Below, one piece after another: positions 35,921 through 45,500 of a stretch of DNA of 64,000 nucleotides. This stretch comes from Superficieibacter sp. HKU1. GTDB taxonomy: Bacteria > Pseudomonadota > Gammaproteobacteria > Enterobacterales > Enterobacteriaceae. Both the position numbers and the translations under genes were made by a program. The notes under the pieces were generated by a model. That model was not told where the DNA came from and did not search any database. It saw nothing but the letters and a program-made list of their open reading frames with translations. The stretch is from contig NZ_CP119754.1 in the NCBI RefSeq assembly GCF_029319185.1, forward strand, positions 4,216,001 to 4,280,000. The letters are read 5' to 3'. Positions within the stretch are counted from its first letter, which is position 1. Every line of letters begins with the position of its first letter.

Positions 35921-36772
35921 ATGGTACTGATGATCGTCAGCGGTCGCTCAGGCTCGGGAAAATCCGTTGCCCTGCGGGCGCTGGAAGATATGGGCTTTTA
36001 CTGCGTCGATAACTTGCCCGTGGTGCTGTTGCCTGAACTGGCGAAAAGTCTGGTTGACCGTCAAACGTCTGCCGCCGTCAGCATTGACGTGCGTAATATG
36101 CCGGAATCGCCGGAAATTTTTGAGCAGGCGATGCAAAATCTGCCAGATGCGTTTTCACCGCAGCTTTTGTTTCTTGATGCCGACCGCAACACGCTGATCC
36201 GTCGCTACAGCGACACCCGGCGTCTGCACCCTCTTTCCAGCAAAAATCTGTCACTGGAGAGCGCTATCGATCAGGAGAGCGATCTGCTGGAACCGCTGCG
36301 TTCGCGCGCCGATCTGATCGTCGACACCTCAGAGATGTCGGTACATGAGCTGGCGGAAATGCTGCGTACGCGGCTGCTCGGCAAACGTGAGCGCGAACTG
36401 ACGATGGTGTTTGAGTCTTTTGGCTTCAAGCACGGGATCCCGATTGATGCCGACTACGTATTTGACGTGCGCTTTCTGCCAAACCCGCACTGGGATCCGA
36501 AACTGCGTCCAATGACCGGCCTCGATAAACCTGTCGCGGCGTTCCTCGACCGGCACACCGAAGTGCATAACTTCATTTACCAGACGCGCAGCTATCTGGA
36601 ATTATGGCTACCGATGCTGGAAACCAACAATCGCAGCTACCTGACCGTGGCGATTGGTTGTACCGGCGGTAAACATCGTTCCGTCTATATTGCAGAACAG
36701 CTGGCCGATTATTTCCGCTCGCGCGGTAAGAACGTTCAGTCCCGCCACCGCACGCTGGAAAAACGTAAATGA
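35921..36772 (+). CDS. rapZ: RNase adaptor protein RapZ
   Basis: A 283-residue protein that binds the sRNA GlmZ and directs it to RNase E, controlling glmS and so UDP-GlcNAc precursor supply. Walker A GRSGSGKS at residues 8-15. The C-terminal half has GCTGGKHRSVYIAE, and the basic tail SRHRTLEKRK is used in RNA binding. It overlaps npr by four bases. Confidence 0.96.
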   Translation: MVLMIVSGRSGSGKSVALRALEDMGFYCVDNLPVVLLPELAKSLVDRQTSAAVSIDVRNMPESPEIFEQAMQNLPDAFSPQLLFLDADRNTLIRRYSDTRRLHPLSSKNLSLESAIDQESDLLEPLRSRADLIVDTSEMSVHELAEMLRTRLLGKRERELTMVFESFGFKHGIPIDADYVFDVRFLPNPHWDPKLRPMTGLDKPVAAFLDRHTEVHNFIYQTRSYLELWLPMLETNNRSYLTVAIGCTGGKHRSVYIAEQLADYFRSRGKNVQSRHRTLEKRK

Positions 36773-37041
36773 CCGTCAAACAGATTGTTGAAGTCACCAA
36801 CAAGCTGGGGATGCACGCCCGCCCGGCCATGAAGCTTTTTGAGCTAATGCAGGGCTTTGACGCGGAAGTCCTGCTGCGTAATGATGAAGGCGCTGAAGCG
36901 GAGGCCAATAGCGTTATTGCGCTGCTGATGCTGGATTCCGCCAAAGGCCGCCAGATCGAAATTGAAGCCACCGGCCCGCAGGAAGTAGAAGCGCTGGCCG
37001 CGGTTATCGCGCTATTTAATTCGGGGTTTGATGAAGATTAA
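36769..37041 (+). CDS. npr: Nitrogen-PTS phosphocarrier protein NPr
   Basis: A 90-residue HPr-like protein that passes phosphate from EI-Ntr to EIIA-Ntr. The active site His is in NKLGMHARPAMKLFE (residue 16), and a regulatory-serine-like region follows. Also called ptsO. Last gene of the rpoN operon. Confidence 0.95.
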   Translation: MTVKQIVEVTNKLGMHARPAMKLFELMQGFDAEVLLRNDEGAEAEANSVIALLMLDSAKGRQIEIEATGPQEVEALAAVIALFNSGFDED

Positions 37042-37512
37042 TATCCTGTCCTCGCGGGGACAGATTACCCATCTATTTTATATACATCGCTAACAATAAA
37101 TTCATATTTAAAATACCCTCCTGAGCTATTTATCCGCTTCCGTACTTTTATTGAAAACAACTGATATTTCCTGAGGTCAGGCATAGAAATACCGTCTCTG
37201 TTTGCTTATCCTTCAGGGGCTTCATAAAGAGCAGCGTCAGGGAAGACATATCATATTCACTTTACGGTAGTCACTGGATTGATCCCCCGGAAGGAAACAT
37301 GTCCGTCTGTTTTCATATCCCGCCTCCCTGGTACATGCCCTGTTTTCGGTATTAATCCTGATGGCATCTGGCTGCCCGTATTCAAAACCAGTCTGTTGTG
37401 GTGTAAGGAATTTGTACATTCCGTGCTCTTTTCGCATTCAGAGTGAACCTTAAGAAAACCTTAAACTGCCCGTTGAGGTTTCATTTAAGTCTCTCATCCA
37501 TACTGATGACGT
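37042..37512. other. Spacer between npr and yrbL
   Basis: About 500 bases up to the yrbL start. A hairpin CTGTCC-TCGCGG-GGACAG at 37046-37063 follows npr and may end the rpoN operon. From about 37080 to 37440 I see no supported gene; a 66-codon frame on the minus strand (37237-37437) has no recognisable relatives. The last 60 bases hold the yrbL promoter with a PhoP-like box. Confidence 0.5.
37471..37506 (+). promoter_or_regulatory. Candidate PhoP box and -10 of yrbL
   Basis: CGTTGA (37471-37476) and CATTTA (37482-37487) form hexamer repeats separated by five bases, the PhoP-box layout (GTTTA-N5-GTTTA type). About 12 bases later, TACTGA (37501-37506) can serve as the -10 element. E. coli yrbL is known to be regulated by PhoPQ, which supports this reading. 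Confidence 0.5.
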
Positions 37513-37539
37513 GTGAGCAAATATTTTCAGGACGGCTTT

Positions 37540-38175
37540 ATGATTTACTTATCTGAACAATCTCCGCTGGGAACCGGACGGCACCGCCAGTGCTATGCGC
37601 ACCCGGAAAATGCTCAACGCTGCATTAAAATTATCTATAACGCTGACCAGAGCGGACTTAAAGAAATTAAGCGTGAGCTGCGCTACTACGCACATCTTTC
37701 ACGCTATCTCAAAGACTGGAGCGGCATTCCACAGTATTACGGAACGGTTGAGACCGACCTGGGTACAGGGTATGTCTATGACATCATTACGGATTTCGAC
37801 GGAAAACCTTCTGTAACGCTGAAACAATTTGCCGATCGGTGCCGCTATGAGCACGATGTTGCCCTGCTGCGCGAAGCATTAAAAACATTAAAGCGTTATC
37901 TGCATGATAATCACATCGTTACCATGACCCTGAAACCGCAAAATATTCTCTGCCGTCGGATCAGCGAGTCGGAAATAGTCCCGGTAATCTGCGACAATAT
38001 GGGTGAAAGCACGTTGATTCCGCTGGCCAGCTGGTCTGCCTGGTTCTGCCACCGCAAGCAGGCGCGGCTGTGGGCGCGTTTTATGCAGCAGCCCGCGTTG
38101 GTCGCTGCATTAGGTTCCAGTGACGAAAGTCAGAAAGGTAGTATGCCCATTACGCTTACCTCGCGTCAGGTCTAA
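37540..38175 (+). CDS. yrbL: PhoP-regulated protein YrbL
   Basis: A 211-residue cytoplasmic protein of the YrbL-PhoP_reg family; a kinase-like fold is likely, with 'MTLKPQNILCRR' resembling the HxDxxxxN catalytic loop of aminoglycoside and protein kinases and 'VICDNMGES' resembling the DFG region. The substrate is unknown. The start is ATG 37540 (MIYLSEQSPLGTGRHR) with AGGA seven bases upstream, as in E. coli; an in-frame start at 37513 is less likely. Confidence 0.93.
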   Translation: MIYLSEQSPLGTGRHRQCYAHPENAQRCIKIIYNADQSGLKEIKRELRYYAHLSRYLKDWSGIPQYYGTVETDLGTGYVYDIITDFDGKPSVTLKQFADRCRYEHDVALLREALKTLKRYLHDNHIVTMTLKPQNILCRRISESEIVPVICDNMGESTLIPLASWSAWFCHRKQARLWARFMQQPALVAALGSSDESQKGSMPITLTSRQV

Positions 38176-38900
38176 TACAGCGCGTTGCGGGCCATAAAGT
38201 CTTCACCGCCCAGCTGGCGCATCTGGCGCAAAATCCACGCCTGACGGCTGCGCACGTAGCCGGAGGGCGCGTCGACTTTAAAGCGGATCGGGTTAGGCAG
38301 TACGGCTGCCAGCAGCGCGGCTTCTGACATGGTTAATTTGCGCGCAGGCTTGTGGAAATAATGCTGCGCCGCAGCTTCCACGCCAAAAATCCCGGTGCCA
38401 AACTCAGCTACGTTGAGGTATACCGTCAGGATCCGTTTTTTACTCCATACCGTCTCTATCCCCACCGTCAGCCCCGCTTCCAGCCCTTTACGCAACCAGC
38501 TTCGGCCATCCCACAGAAACAGGTTTTTCGCCGTCTGCTGCGAGAGCGTTGATGCGCCGCGGATCCGCGTTTGATGGCGCTGATTGTGGCTCAGCGCTTT
38601 TTCAATCGCGGCAACGTCAAAGCCCCAGTGCTGAGGGAAGGTCTGATCTTCCGCTGCAATGACCGCCAGCCCCATAAAAGGCGATATGTCATCCATATCC
38701 ATCCAGTCAGAGTGAGCCAGATAGCCGAAATCTCCCGTTAGCCAGGCACCGATTTGCCGCTCAGCCATCACAGCAGAAAACGGCACAGGGACGATGCTGA
38801 ACAGGGCAATGCCCCCTCCCCAGAAAAGAGAGAGAGCCAGCAACGTGCGTATTACAATGCGACGAAGCAATGCAAACGGCGAGGAACGCCCTTTTCTCAT
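38172..38900 (-). CDS. mtgA: Monofunctional peptidoglycan glycosyltransferase
   Basis: A 242-residue inner-membrane GT51 enzyme that polymerises lipid II into glycan strands. One N-terminal helix (about 13-35) is followed by the GT51 domain, with EDQTFPQHWGFD (catalytic Glu), RGASTLSQQTAKNLFLW and KRILTVYLNVAEFG. Length equals E. coli. Its ATGA start overlaps the elbB stop. Convergent with yrbL. Confidence 0.96.
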   Translation of the reverse strand: MRKGRSSPFALLRRIVIRTLLALSLFWGGGIALFSIVPVPFSAVMAERQIGAWLTGDFGYLAHSDWMDMDDISPFMGLAVIAAEDQTFPQHWGFDVAAIEKALSHNQRHQTRIRGASTLSQQTAKNLFLWDGRSWLRKGLEAGLTVGIETVWSKKRILTVYLNVAEFGTGIFGVEAAAQHYFHKPARKLTMSEAALLAAVLPNPIRFKVDAPSGYVRSRQAWILRQMRQLGGEDFMARNALY

Positions 38901-39550
38901 TCCGTCAGAACCAGCACGCGCGTGACCAGTTTTTCAATGCCTGCGGCCGCCTCGGCAATATTTTCCGCCAGCATGTAAGCGGGCGTAGTGACCACTTTGT
39001 TCTCTTCATCCACGACGATATCGTCCACCGGACACGGCACATGTTCCGCGCCCATCTCTTCCAGCACTTCAGCGGTATCAATGTCGGTACCGATGGTAAG
39101 ACGTAGCGGAATAGCGAAAATTTTTGGCAGCATGGCAGGGGCGATGCAGATAAAACCCAGCGGTTTGCCGGTACGGTGCATTTCCCGGGCCAGCGCCTGC
39201 AGGTCGTGCTCAACCTGGCACGCGGCACCCTGTGCGGCAAAGTTACTCAGATTTTTTGCTGCGCCAAAACCACCGGGCACGATTAACGCATCCAGTTCCG
39301 CCGCCTGCGCCTGCGCCAGCGGCCGCACATCGCCTCTGACAAGACGCGCCGCCTCAATTAACACATTGCGGCTTTCTGCCATCGCTTCGCCGGTGAGGTG
39401 ATTGATCACGTCAGACTGGTTTTTATCCGGCGCAAAGCAGACCGCCTGCGCCCCGTTACGGGCGATAGCCAGCAGGGCAATCACCGCTTCATGGATTTCT
39501 GTTCCGTCGTAAACGCCGCATCCGCTCAGAACCACGCCTATTTTTTTCAT
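38897..39550 (-). CDS. elbB: Glyoxalase, DJ-1/PfpI family (ElbB)
   Basis: A 217-residue DJ-1/ThiJ-superfamily protein (also ElbB/GlxIII-like, YhbL) with glyoxalase activity reported in E. coli. The nucleophile-elbow region FICIAPAMLPKIF holds the conserved Cys-type site, and GGFGAAKNLSNFA is typical of the subfamily. First gene of the elbB-mtgA unit. Upstream lies arcZ on the opposite strand. Confidence 0.94.
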   Translation of the reverse strand: MKKIGVVLSGCGVYDGTEIHEAVIALLAIARNGAQAVCFAPDKNQSDVINHLTGEAMAESRNVLIEAARLVRGDVRPLAQAQAAELDALIVPGGFGAAKNLSNFAAQGAACQVEHDLQALAREMHRTGKPLGFICIAPAMLPKIFAIPLRLTIGTDIDTAEVLEEMGAEHVPCPVDDIVVDEENKVVTTPAYMLAENIAEAAAGIEKLVTRVLVLTE

Positions 39551-39669
39551 CGTGCTATTCCTTTTTGCAACCGATTAGTTCTCATTAGAAGATATGATTT
39601 AACCGCTGTGCTTCACATATTTAACTGATTCATGTAACAAATAATTTATTATTTGCTATCTTAATGAGC

Positions 39670-39789
39670 GTGCGGCCCAAGTTTGTCTGCTGTGCCTTGT
39701 GTAAGAACGCTAATTAAACAGGCGCAGCCACGATTTCCCTGGTGTTGGCGCAGTATTAGCGCACCCCGGCCAGGCCGGGGTCATTTTTT
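39670..39789 (+). ncRNA. arcZ: Small regulatory RNA ArcZ
   Basis: The 3' half, GGCGCAGCCACGATTTCCCT followed by GGTGTTGGCGCAGTA, is the known processed ArcZ seed region, and it ends with the terminator CACCCCGGCC-AGG-CCGGGGTCATTTTTT. The 5' half begins GTGCGGCC as in E. coli but then diverges. ArcZ is an Hfq-dependent sRNA that activates rpoS translation and represses flhDC and others; it is repressed by ArcA under low oxygen. It is transcribed toward arcB from the opposite strand, and its terminator overlaps the arcB stop codon. Boundaries are by comparison with recalled E. coli sequence. Confidence 0.88.
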
Positions 39790-42118
39790 ACCCGCGTTCG
39801 GCTACCCACGCTTTTAAGACGCCGACATCGTGCTGCCAGTCCTGCTTCATCTCTTCAATCCATTCCCCGACGTTATCCCACCACGCCGGAAGATCGGAAG
39901 ACTGGATCTGCTGCCCCAGTTGTTGCAGGTGACGCAGGCCAATGGAACCCGCCGCGCCTTTAATCTTATGCCCCTCTTCCGCGATGCCTTTTTGGTCGCG
40001 CGCGGTGAGGTTTGACTCCAGCACGCTCAGGTAGCCCGGCATCATTTTTTCAAAAACAGCGAGGCCGTCGGTGATGAGCTTCGGCCCCACCAGTTCGATG
40101 TACTGCTCCAGCATATCGGTGTCTAACAGATTTTGCGTTTTACCATTATCCGTGGAAGTCACTGTTTTCTCCTCGTGGTCAGCGGTGTCCCAGAACTTTT
40201 TAATCATGGCAGTTAATGCCGGAACTGCCAGCGGTTTGCTCAGTACATCGTCCATACCGGCAGCAAAATATTCTTGTTTATCTTTCAGGACATTGGCGGT
40301 TAACGCCACCAGCGGCGGCAGTTCGTCACGATGATAGCGCTGGGTAAGCTGCCGTGAGATATCCAGCCCGGTCATATCCGGAAGCTGGATGTCCAGCAGC
40401 ACAAGATCGTATTCATCCGGTTTAAACATTTCCAGCGCCGCCGTCCCCGTCATGGCGACATCCACGCTGTTACCGAGTTTTTCCAGCACCGACCGCGCGA
40501 CGATGACGTTCAGTTCAATGTCTTCAACCAGCAGCACGTGCAACGCAGGCAGCGGCATGTCGTTATCGTCAAACGCATCTTCGACCTCTTCCGCCACCGC
40601 TGGCGCATTCACCGTCAGGGTAAATACCGAGCCTTTACCCGGCTGGCTGGCAACGGTAATATCGCCGCCCATGTTCTTCGCCAGCCGCCGTGATACCGCC
40701 AGACCAATGCCGGTGCCGGTTGCCGGTTTGCCGCCATTGCTGCCTTTGACCTGATAATACATGGCAAAGATTTTATCCAGTTCATCCTGCGGAATACCGA
40801 TGCCGGAATCTTCGACCTCGAAATGGAGCGTTGTGCCGGCATCGTAGCGCACGCGCACCGTTACCTGTCCCTGCTGGGTAAATTTGACGGCGTTACTGAT
40901 GAGGTTCCACAGGATCTGGCGCAGTCGCGTACCGTCGGTGGTCACCTTATGCGGCAGCGGCAGAGTCGGCTCCATCACGAAGCGCAGCCCTTTCTGGTGC
41001 GCCTGGAGGCCGGAGAGGTTCTCCAGATCGGCGAGGAAACCGGTAAAATCCACAGGCTGAATATCAAGCTTGACGTTGCGCCGCTCAATTTTGTCCATGT
41101 CGATAATATCGTTGAAAATATTTCCCAACGTAACCGCTGAAACGTGGATGGTTTTGAGGTATTTTTCCTGCTCGCTGGACAGGTCGGTATCCAGCAGAAT
41201 CCGGCTTAATCCCACGATGCCATTGAGCGGCGTACGCAGTTCGTGGCTGATGGTGGAAATAAAGGTGGTCTTGTCGCGGCTGGCGCGCTCCAGCGCATCC
41301 TGATAGCGCTTACGCTCGGTAATGTCGCGGCCAAATCCCATCAGGCCATGTCGTTTACCGACCCGATCGTAATAGGGCACTTTACGGATCTCGAAACAGG
41401 CTCTGCGACCATCGGGATAACTCAGCCACTGCTCATAGGTCAGGGAGACGTTATGCCGGAATACTTTCTCATCGGTTTCGAGAACTTTCTCCGCCGTATC
41501 GGCCGGGTAAACATCCTGAGGCTTAAGCTTGATGAGCTGTTTTTCGCTTTTCCCGGTCAACAGCTCCATTGCGCGGTTACAGCCGGAAAACTCTTTATCT
41601 TCATTACGGTAGAACACCAGATCGGGGGAGGCATCGAGGAAAGAGCGCAGGAAACTTGACTGCTGTTCAAGCTGGATTTGCGTCTCTTCACGCTCTTTCA
41701 TTTCAATTTTAAGCTGTTCGAAGGTCGCATGACGCTCGGCCTCCGCCTTCTCGCGATCGGTAATCTCCTGGTTAAGCTGGGCGATGTTGTCTTTCATCTG
41801 GACGTTCAGTTTGAGATCGCGCTCGCGCATCACCTCCAGTTTTTCCACCAGCCGGGAAAGACGCTGCCGCGATTCTTCCAGTTGCTCAACGACCACCGAT
41901 AAAAAATAAACCGCCCACGGCGTGATGAGCAGGCCAAAAAAGATTGAGCGGATAACATCAATGCTCTCTACCTGCCCGCGCAGCACCATCGTCACCGCCA
42001 TCTGCACGGCAATGGCCAGCACCACCAGCGCCAGCGCCAGCAGCAGGGAAAATCGCACCAGCCCCAGCTTCATCATCAGGTCGACGTAGTACTGCGCCAG
42101 TAAACGGATTTGTTTCAT
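39788..42118 (-). CDS. arcB: Aerobic respiration control sensor kinase ArcB
   Basis: A 776-residue tripartite hybrid kinase that senses quinone redox state and phosphorylates ArcA. Two membrane helices lie at about 20-50 and 57-77, then a leucine-zipper coiled coil and PAS domain. The redox cysteines are in SGCNRAMEL and RRACFEIRK, both conserved. The H1 site SHELRTPLNG, receiver Asp in LLDIQLPDMTG and the Hpt His in GHKIKGAAGS are intact. The start is ATG 42116-42118 (MKQIRLLAQYYVDLM). The C-terminus is two residues shorter than in E. coli (ends WVAERG). Confidence 0.96.
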   Translation of the reverse strand: MKQIRLLAQYYVDLMMKLGLVRFSLLLALALVVLAIAVQMAVTMVLRGQVESIDVIRSIFFGLLITPWAVYFLSVVVEQLEESRQRLSRLVEKLEVMRERDLKLNVQMKDNIAQLNQEITDREKAEAERHATFEQLKIEMKEREETQIQLEQQSSFLRSFLDASPDLVFYRNEDKEFSGCNRAMELLTGKSEKQLIKLKPQDVYPADTAEKVLETDEKVFRHNVSLTYEQWLSYPDGRRACFEIRKVPYYDRVGKRHGLMGFGRDITERKRYQDALERASRDKTTFISTISHELRTPLNGIVGLSRILLDTDLSSEQEKYLKTIHVSAVTLGNIFNDIIDMDKIERRNVKLDIQPVDFTGFLADLENLSGLQAHQKGLRFVMEPTLPLPHKVTTDGTRLRQILWNLISNAVKFTQQGQVTVRVRYDAGTTLHFEVEDSGIGIPQDELDKIFAMYYQVKGSNGGKPATGTGIGLAVSRRLAKNMGGDITVASQPGKGSVFTLTVNAPAVAEEVEDAFDDNDMPLPALHVLLVEDIELNVIVARSVLEKLGNSVDVAMTGTAALEMFKPDEYDLVLLDIQLPDMTGLDISRQLTQRYHRDELPPLVALTANVLKDKQEYFAAGMDDVLSKPLAVPALTAMIKKFWDTADHEEKTVTSTDNGKTQNLLDTDMLEQYIELVGPKLITDGLAVFEKMMPGYLSVLESNLTARDQKGIAEEGHKIKGAAGSIGLRHLQQLGQQIQSSDLPAWWDNVGEWIEEMKQDWQHDVGVLKAWVAERG

Positions 42119-42218
42119 AAAAGGTTCCTTCACCTCAGCATCGCTCAATCATACCGAATTTTGGGCAACAGGTTGAAGATTGGTTAAAAAATGTGGGCGG
42201 GAGTCGCAGGGAAACGGT

Positions 42219-42244
42219 AAAAATAACGCCGCCCGAAGGCGGCG
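42219..42244 (-). terminator. Terminator downstream of ytfP
   Basis: On the minus strand CGCCGCC-TTCG-GGCGGCG, a stable UUCG tetraloop hairpin, is followed by TTATTTTT. It ends the tamA-tamB-ytfP transcript only 100 bases before arcB begins, exactly where the two E. coli neighbourhoods meet. Confidence 0.85.
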
Positions 42245-42250
42245 CGAGGT

Positions 42251-42595
42251 TTAGTCCTGGTGCCTGTCTAACCAGTCACCGCTATCTATCAGCGTTAAGC
42301 CTTCCGTAGGCCGCTGATAGACGTACATCCATGCACTCCCGTACGGGGTCTGGATCAACTGACGTGCGTACTCGCCGCCCTTTGTGCGTAGCGCATCCAG
42401 CTCGGCAAGCGTTGCCGCATCGATACGATAAACTTCCCCGAGTACCGTGCCTTCGCCGGGCACCGCGCCTGGATAGTGGCCCAGGCTGTACAACTGGTAA
42501 TTATCGATGCTGTGATCGCCCAGCCACTGAGCGTTGGTCATCCAGTGGCTGTTGCCTTGCTTACTTCGTAAACTGCCGTAGACAAATATTCGCAT
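42251..42595 (-). CDS. ytfP: Gamma-glutamylcyclotransferase-fold protein YtfP
   Basis: A 114-residue GGCT/AIG2-like protein. It begins RIFVYGSLRSKQGNSHWM, the substrate-binding YGSLR motif, and keeps the conserved Glu and Tyr positions (GEVYRIDAATLAELDALRTKGGEY). The real substrate is unknown. Three bases after tamB, as in E. coli. Confidence 0.93.
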   Translation of the reverse strand: MRIFVYGSLRSKQGNSHWMTNAQWLGDHSIDNYQLYSLGHYPGAVPGEGTVLGEVYRIDAATLAELDALRTKGGEYARQLIQTPYGSAWMYVYQRPTEGLTLIDSGDWLDRHQD

Positions 42596-42597
42596 TG

Positions 42598-45500
42598 CTA
42601 AAACTCAAACTGATAGAGCAGGTCCAGTGCCTGATCTATGCCAGACACCGCTTCAAGATATAGCTTAGGCATCAGGCGATAGCGTAACGTGAGAGTCGCC
42701 AGCGAGTCAAAAATACCTACACCATATTTCACCTGTAGACCCGGCAGCACATAACCGCTGACCACCACCTGGGAAGAGTCGCCTACCCCCTGGGTATCCA
42801 GCGCCAGATTGCTTACGCCAAACGTCTCCCCGATTTTACCCACAACCTGCCCACTTTGTGCAACCCCCAGCCCAACTAACATTGAGGTCATCGCGTCGCT
42901 GTCGCTCTGTTCACTGTCCAGTCCCTGACCACGAAGCAGATAAGAAAGCGCTTCCTGTTGCGACATCGCCGGGTCCGAGAACACCTCGGCTTTCGGTTCA
43001 TCCGCGGTGCCGGTGACGCGCACGCCTGCGATCACATCGTTTTCCGTCGATTCCGGGTTACGGATGGCCTCGATATTCAGCAGCGGCTGATCCGGTGGCC
43101 CGGAGAACAGCAGTTCCCCCTTACGCACAATCAAATCCTGCCCGTAAGCGTGAAAACGCCCTTCCGGAATATTAATCTGTCCGTTCAGGCCCAGCCCCTG
43201 CTTATCCTGGGCGACTTTCAAATCGCCGGTCAGCCTGGCTTTCAGGCCAAACGCATCCAGGCGAACGTTATTGCCTACATGGACTACCAGGTTGCTGTTA
43301 ATCGGGATGGCCGCCGTTTTCGGCTCTTCCGGTTGCAGATCGTTTTTCAGCATCACTTCATCGCTGGAGACCCCTACCGCACTCTCCGGCAACTCATGAA
43401 CCACGATCCGCGCCCACGGCACGTCGGCGCTGCCGTCGAGCGTAAACAGCTGCGGCGTGGCGGTGAAGACGATATCCGGCGACACGTCCAGGCGCACCAT
43501 CGGCGGCACGGTGATACGGACGCGGCTGCCTTTGGCCGCAATACGCGCGCGCCAGTTGTCGATCTGGCTCCAGTCCGCGTCGCCGTTCAGGGCAATTTCG
43601 CCCTGTCGGGTGCGTACCACGCCCTGAAGCGTTGAACTCATACCGTTAAAGTTCATCGCCAGCTGGCTCGGCTGCATATCGAACGGCATAAAGTTAGCGT
43701 CAAGCTCTGCCCCATTAAGCTGCATCTGACCGAAGAGTTGCGGGCTTTGCGCATTGCCGGCCAGCCGCAGATTGGCGTTAAGCGTGCCCGCCGCTTTCTC
43801 GCCGCGGGAGAAAATCGCATTCACCATCGCCAGCGAGAAGTTGCGGATATTGACGTTGCCGCCGAGATTACGCTGTCCCTGCGGGTCGCTGATCTGCACC
43901 TGGCCATCGAACTGGCCGTTATTGGTCAGGCGCATCAGCCACTCCAGCTGCGCGCGGTTATTACGCAGTTCGGCGTTCAGATTCAGGGTGCTGAAGGCCA
44001 CCGGCAGCGGCGCGTCGTTGACCATCTGCGTCACTTTCACATTGCGCCCGGACAGCGTTACCTGCCCCTGCGGCAATCCCTCTTTGGTGGTGTCCCAACT
44101 GACGTCGGCTTTTCCGCTGAAAGTGCCGCTGGCCTGGGTAGTGTCCGGCATAAACGGCTTCAGCATCGCCAGATCGAAGCGGTTGAGATTAACGACCGCG
44201 CGGCCTTCCGCTCCGGCGTCAATGGTTTGCGGCACGCACAGCTCAGCATTCGGGTTAGTCCAGCAGTGCGGTCCGATACTGATTTTTTGTTCCTGATTAC
44301 GGTAATCCAGCGCGACGGCGCGGTTCTGCGCCCATGGACCGACCGGCGTCTGGAAGCGCGTATTGCTTAACGTGCCCTTCCAGCGCTGCGCCTGACGATC
44401 AAAGCTGCCCGCCAGATCCAGCTGGCCGGACACCGGATCGCCCTGCATGCGTAGCTGAAGCTGGTGCTGTTTCTCACTGCCCTTCGCCTCCAGCGTCAGC
44501 AATCGAACGTTCAGATCGCCCTGGACGATACGTTCAATGCGCACGTTCATGGTCCCGGCAATCTGGTCGGTGGATTTGATATCCCCTTCGATACGCGCCT
44601 GCGCTACGGAAAGCGCCTGCCAGCGCAGGCCGCGCGCGGTAATGTCCGCCAGCAGCTGCGGAGCCTCGACGGTGCCCCGAACCTTCAGTAAGCCTTTCGC
44701 AGTGCCGCCCAGTCCCGGCAGGGCGTTATCCAGCCCCGGCGCGTCAATGGTGGCATCCAGATTGAGATCCTTAACGCCAAGCTCGCCTTTGACGTCCGCG
44801 CTATTACGGCCCAGCGCCAGATGCAATTTAGGGATCGTCCATTGCAGATAGCTGTTCCCTTTGACTGCCCCTTCGACCAGCACCTTGTTCTGCTTCACGT
44901 TGCCGGTGATTTTCATCTCCGGCACGTCCATCTGCCAGCTGCCGCCGTACAGGCTACCGCGCGTTTTAATCAGACCATCCAGCTTCGACGGCCAGTCCGG
45001 GAATTCTTTCGCGGTATTAATGCCTTTCAGCGCCAGCTCGCCGCGCCAGCTGATCGCCTGCTGCCAGTCAAGCAGCGCCTTCAGCTCGGTCGTACCCTGT
45101 AGCGCGGCGACGGTGAGCTTGTCGAGATTAATCTGCTGCTCATTGCCTTTCGCGTCGAGGGTGATCGTGGCCGGGGGCAGCTCCTGACCTTTCACCGCCG
45201 TGCGGAACGACAGCGTATAGTCGGTGGCTTTGCCGGTCAGTTTGAGTTTCAGATTATCGGCCTGGTATTGTTTCTCGCCGGTAAACGGGTAGTAAAGCTG
45301 CTGGCTGGTAATATCAAGGTTTAGCGGCAGGCCAGCTTCAGCGAGGCGCGTTTGCCCCCGCAGCACTATATCGACCGGGCCGGAGAGGTTGACGCCCAGC
45401 TCAAGCTGTTCACGCAGCGCGCCGCCGACCTTAATCTTCACCTTTTCGCCCTTTAGCGGGTCGACGTTCAGCGTGCTATTCAGAGTGAGATCAAGCGGCC

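Noticed and set aside
37237..37437. A 66-codon frame on the minus strand between npr and yrbL
   Set aside because: No clear ribosome-binding site and no recognised relatives; not enough to call a gene.
42119..42250. Insertion sequence at the arcB-ytfP junction
   Set aside because: Only about 130 bases, fully accounted for by the ytfP terminator and arcB leader; no inverted repeats or transposase.
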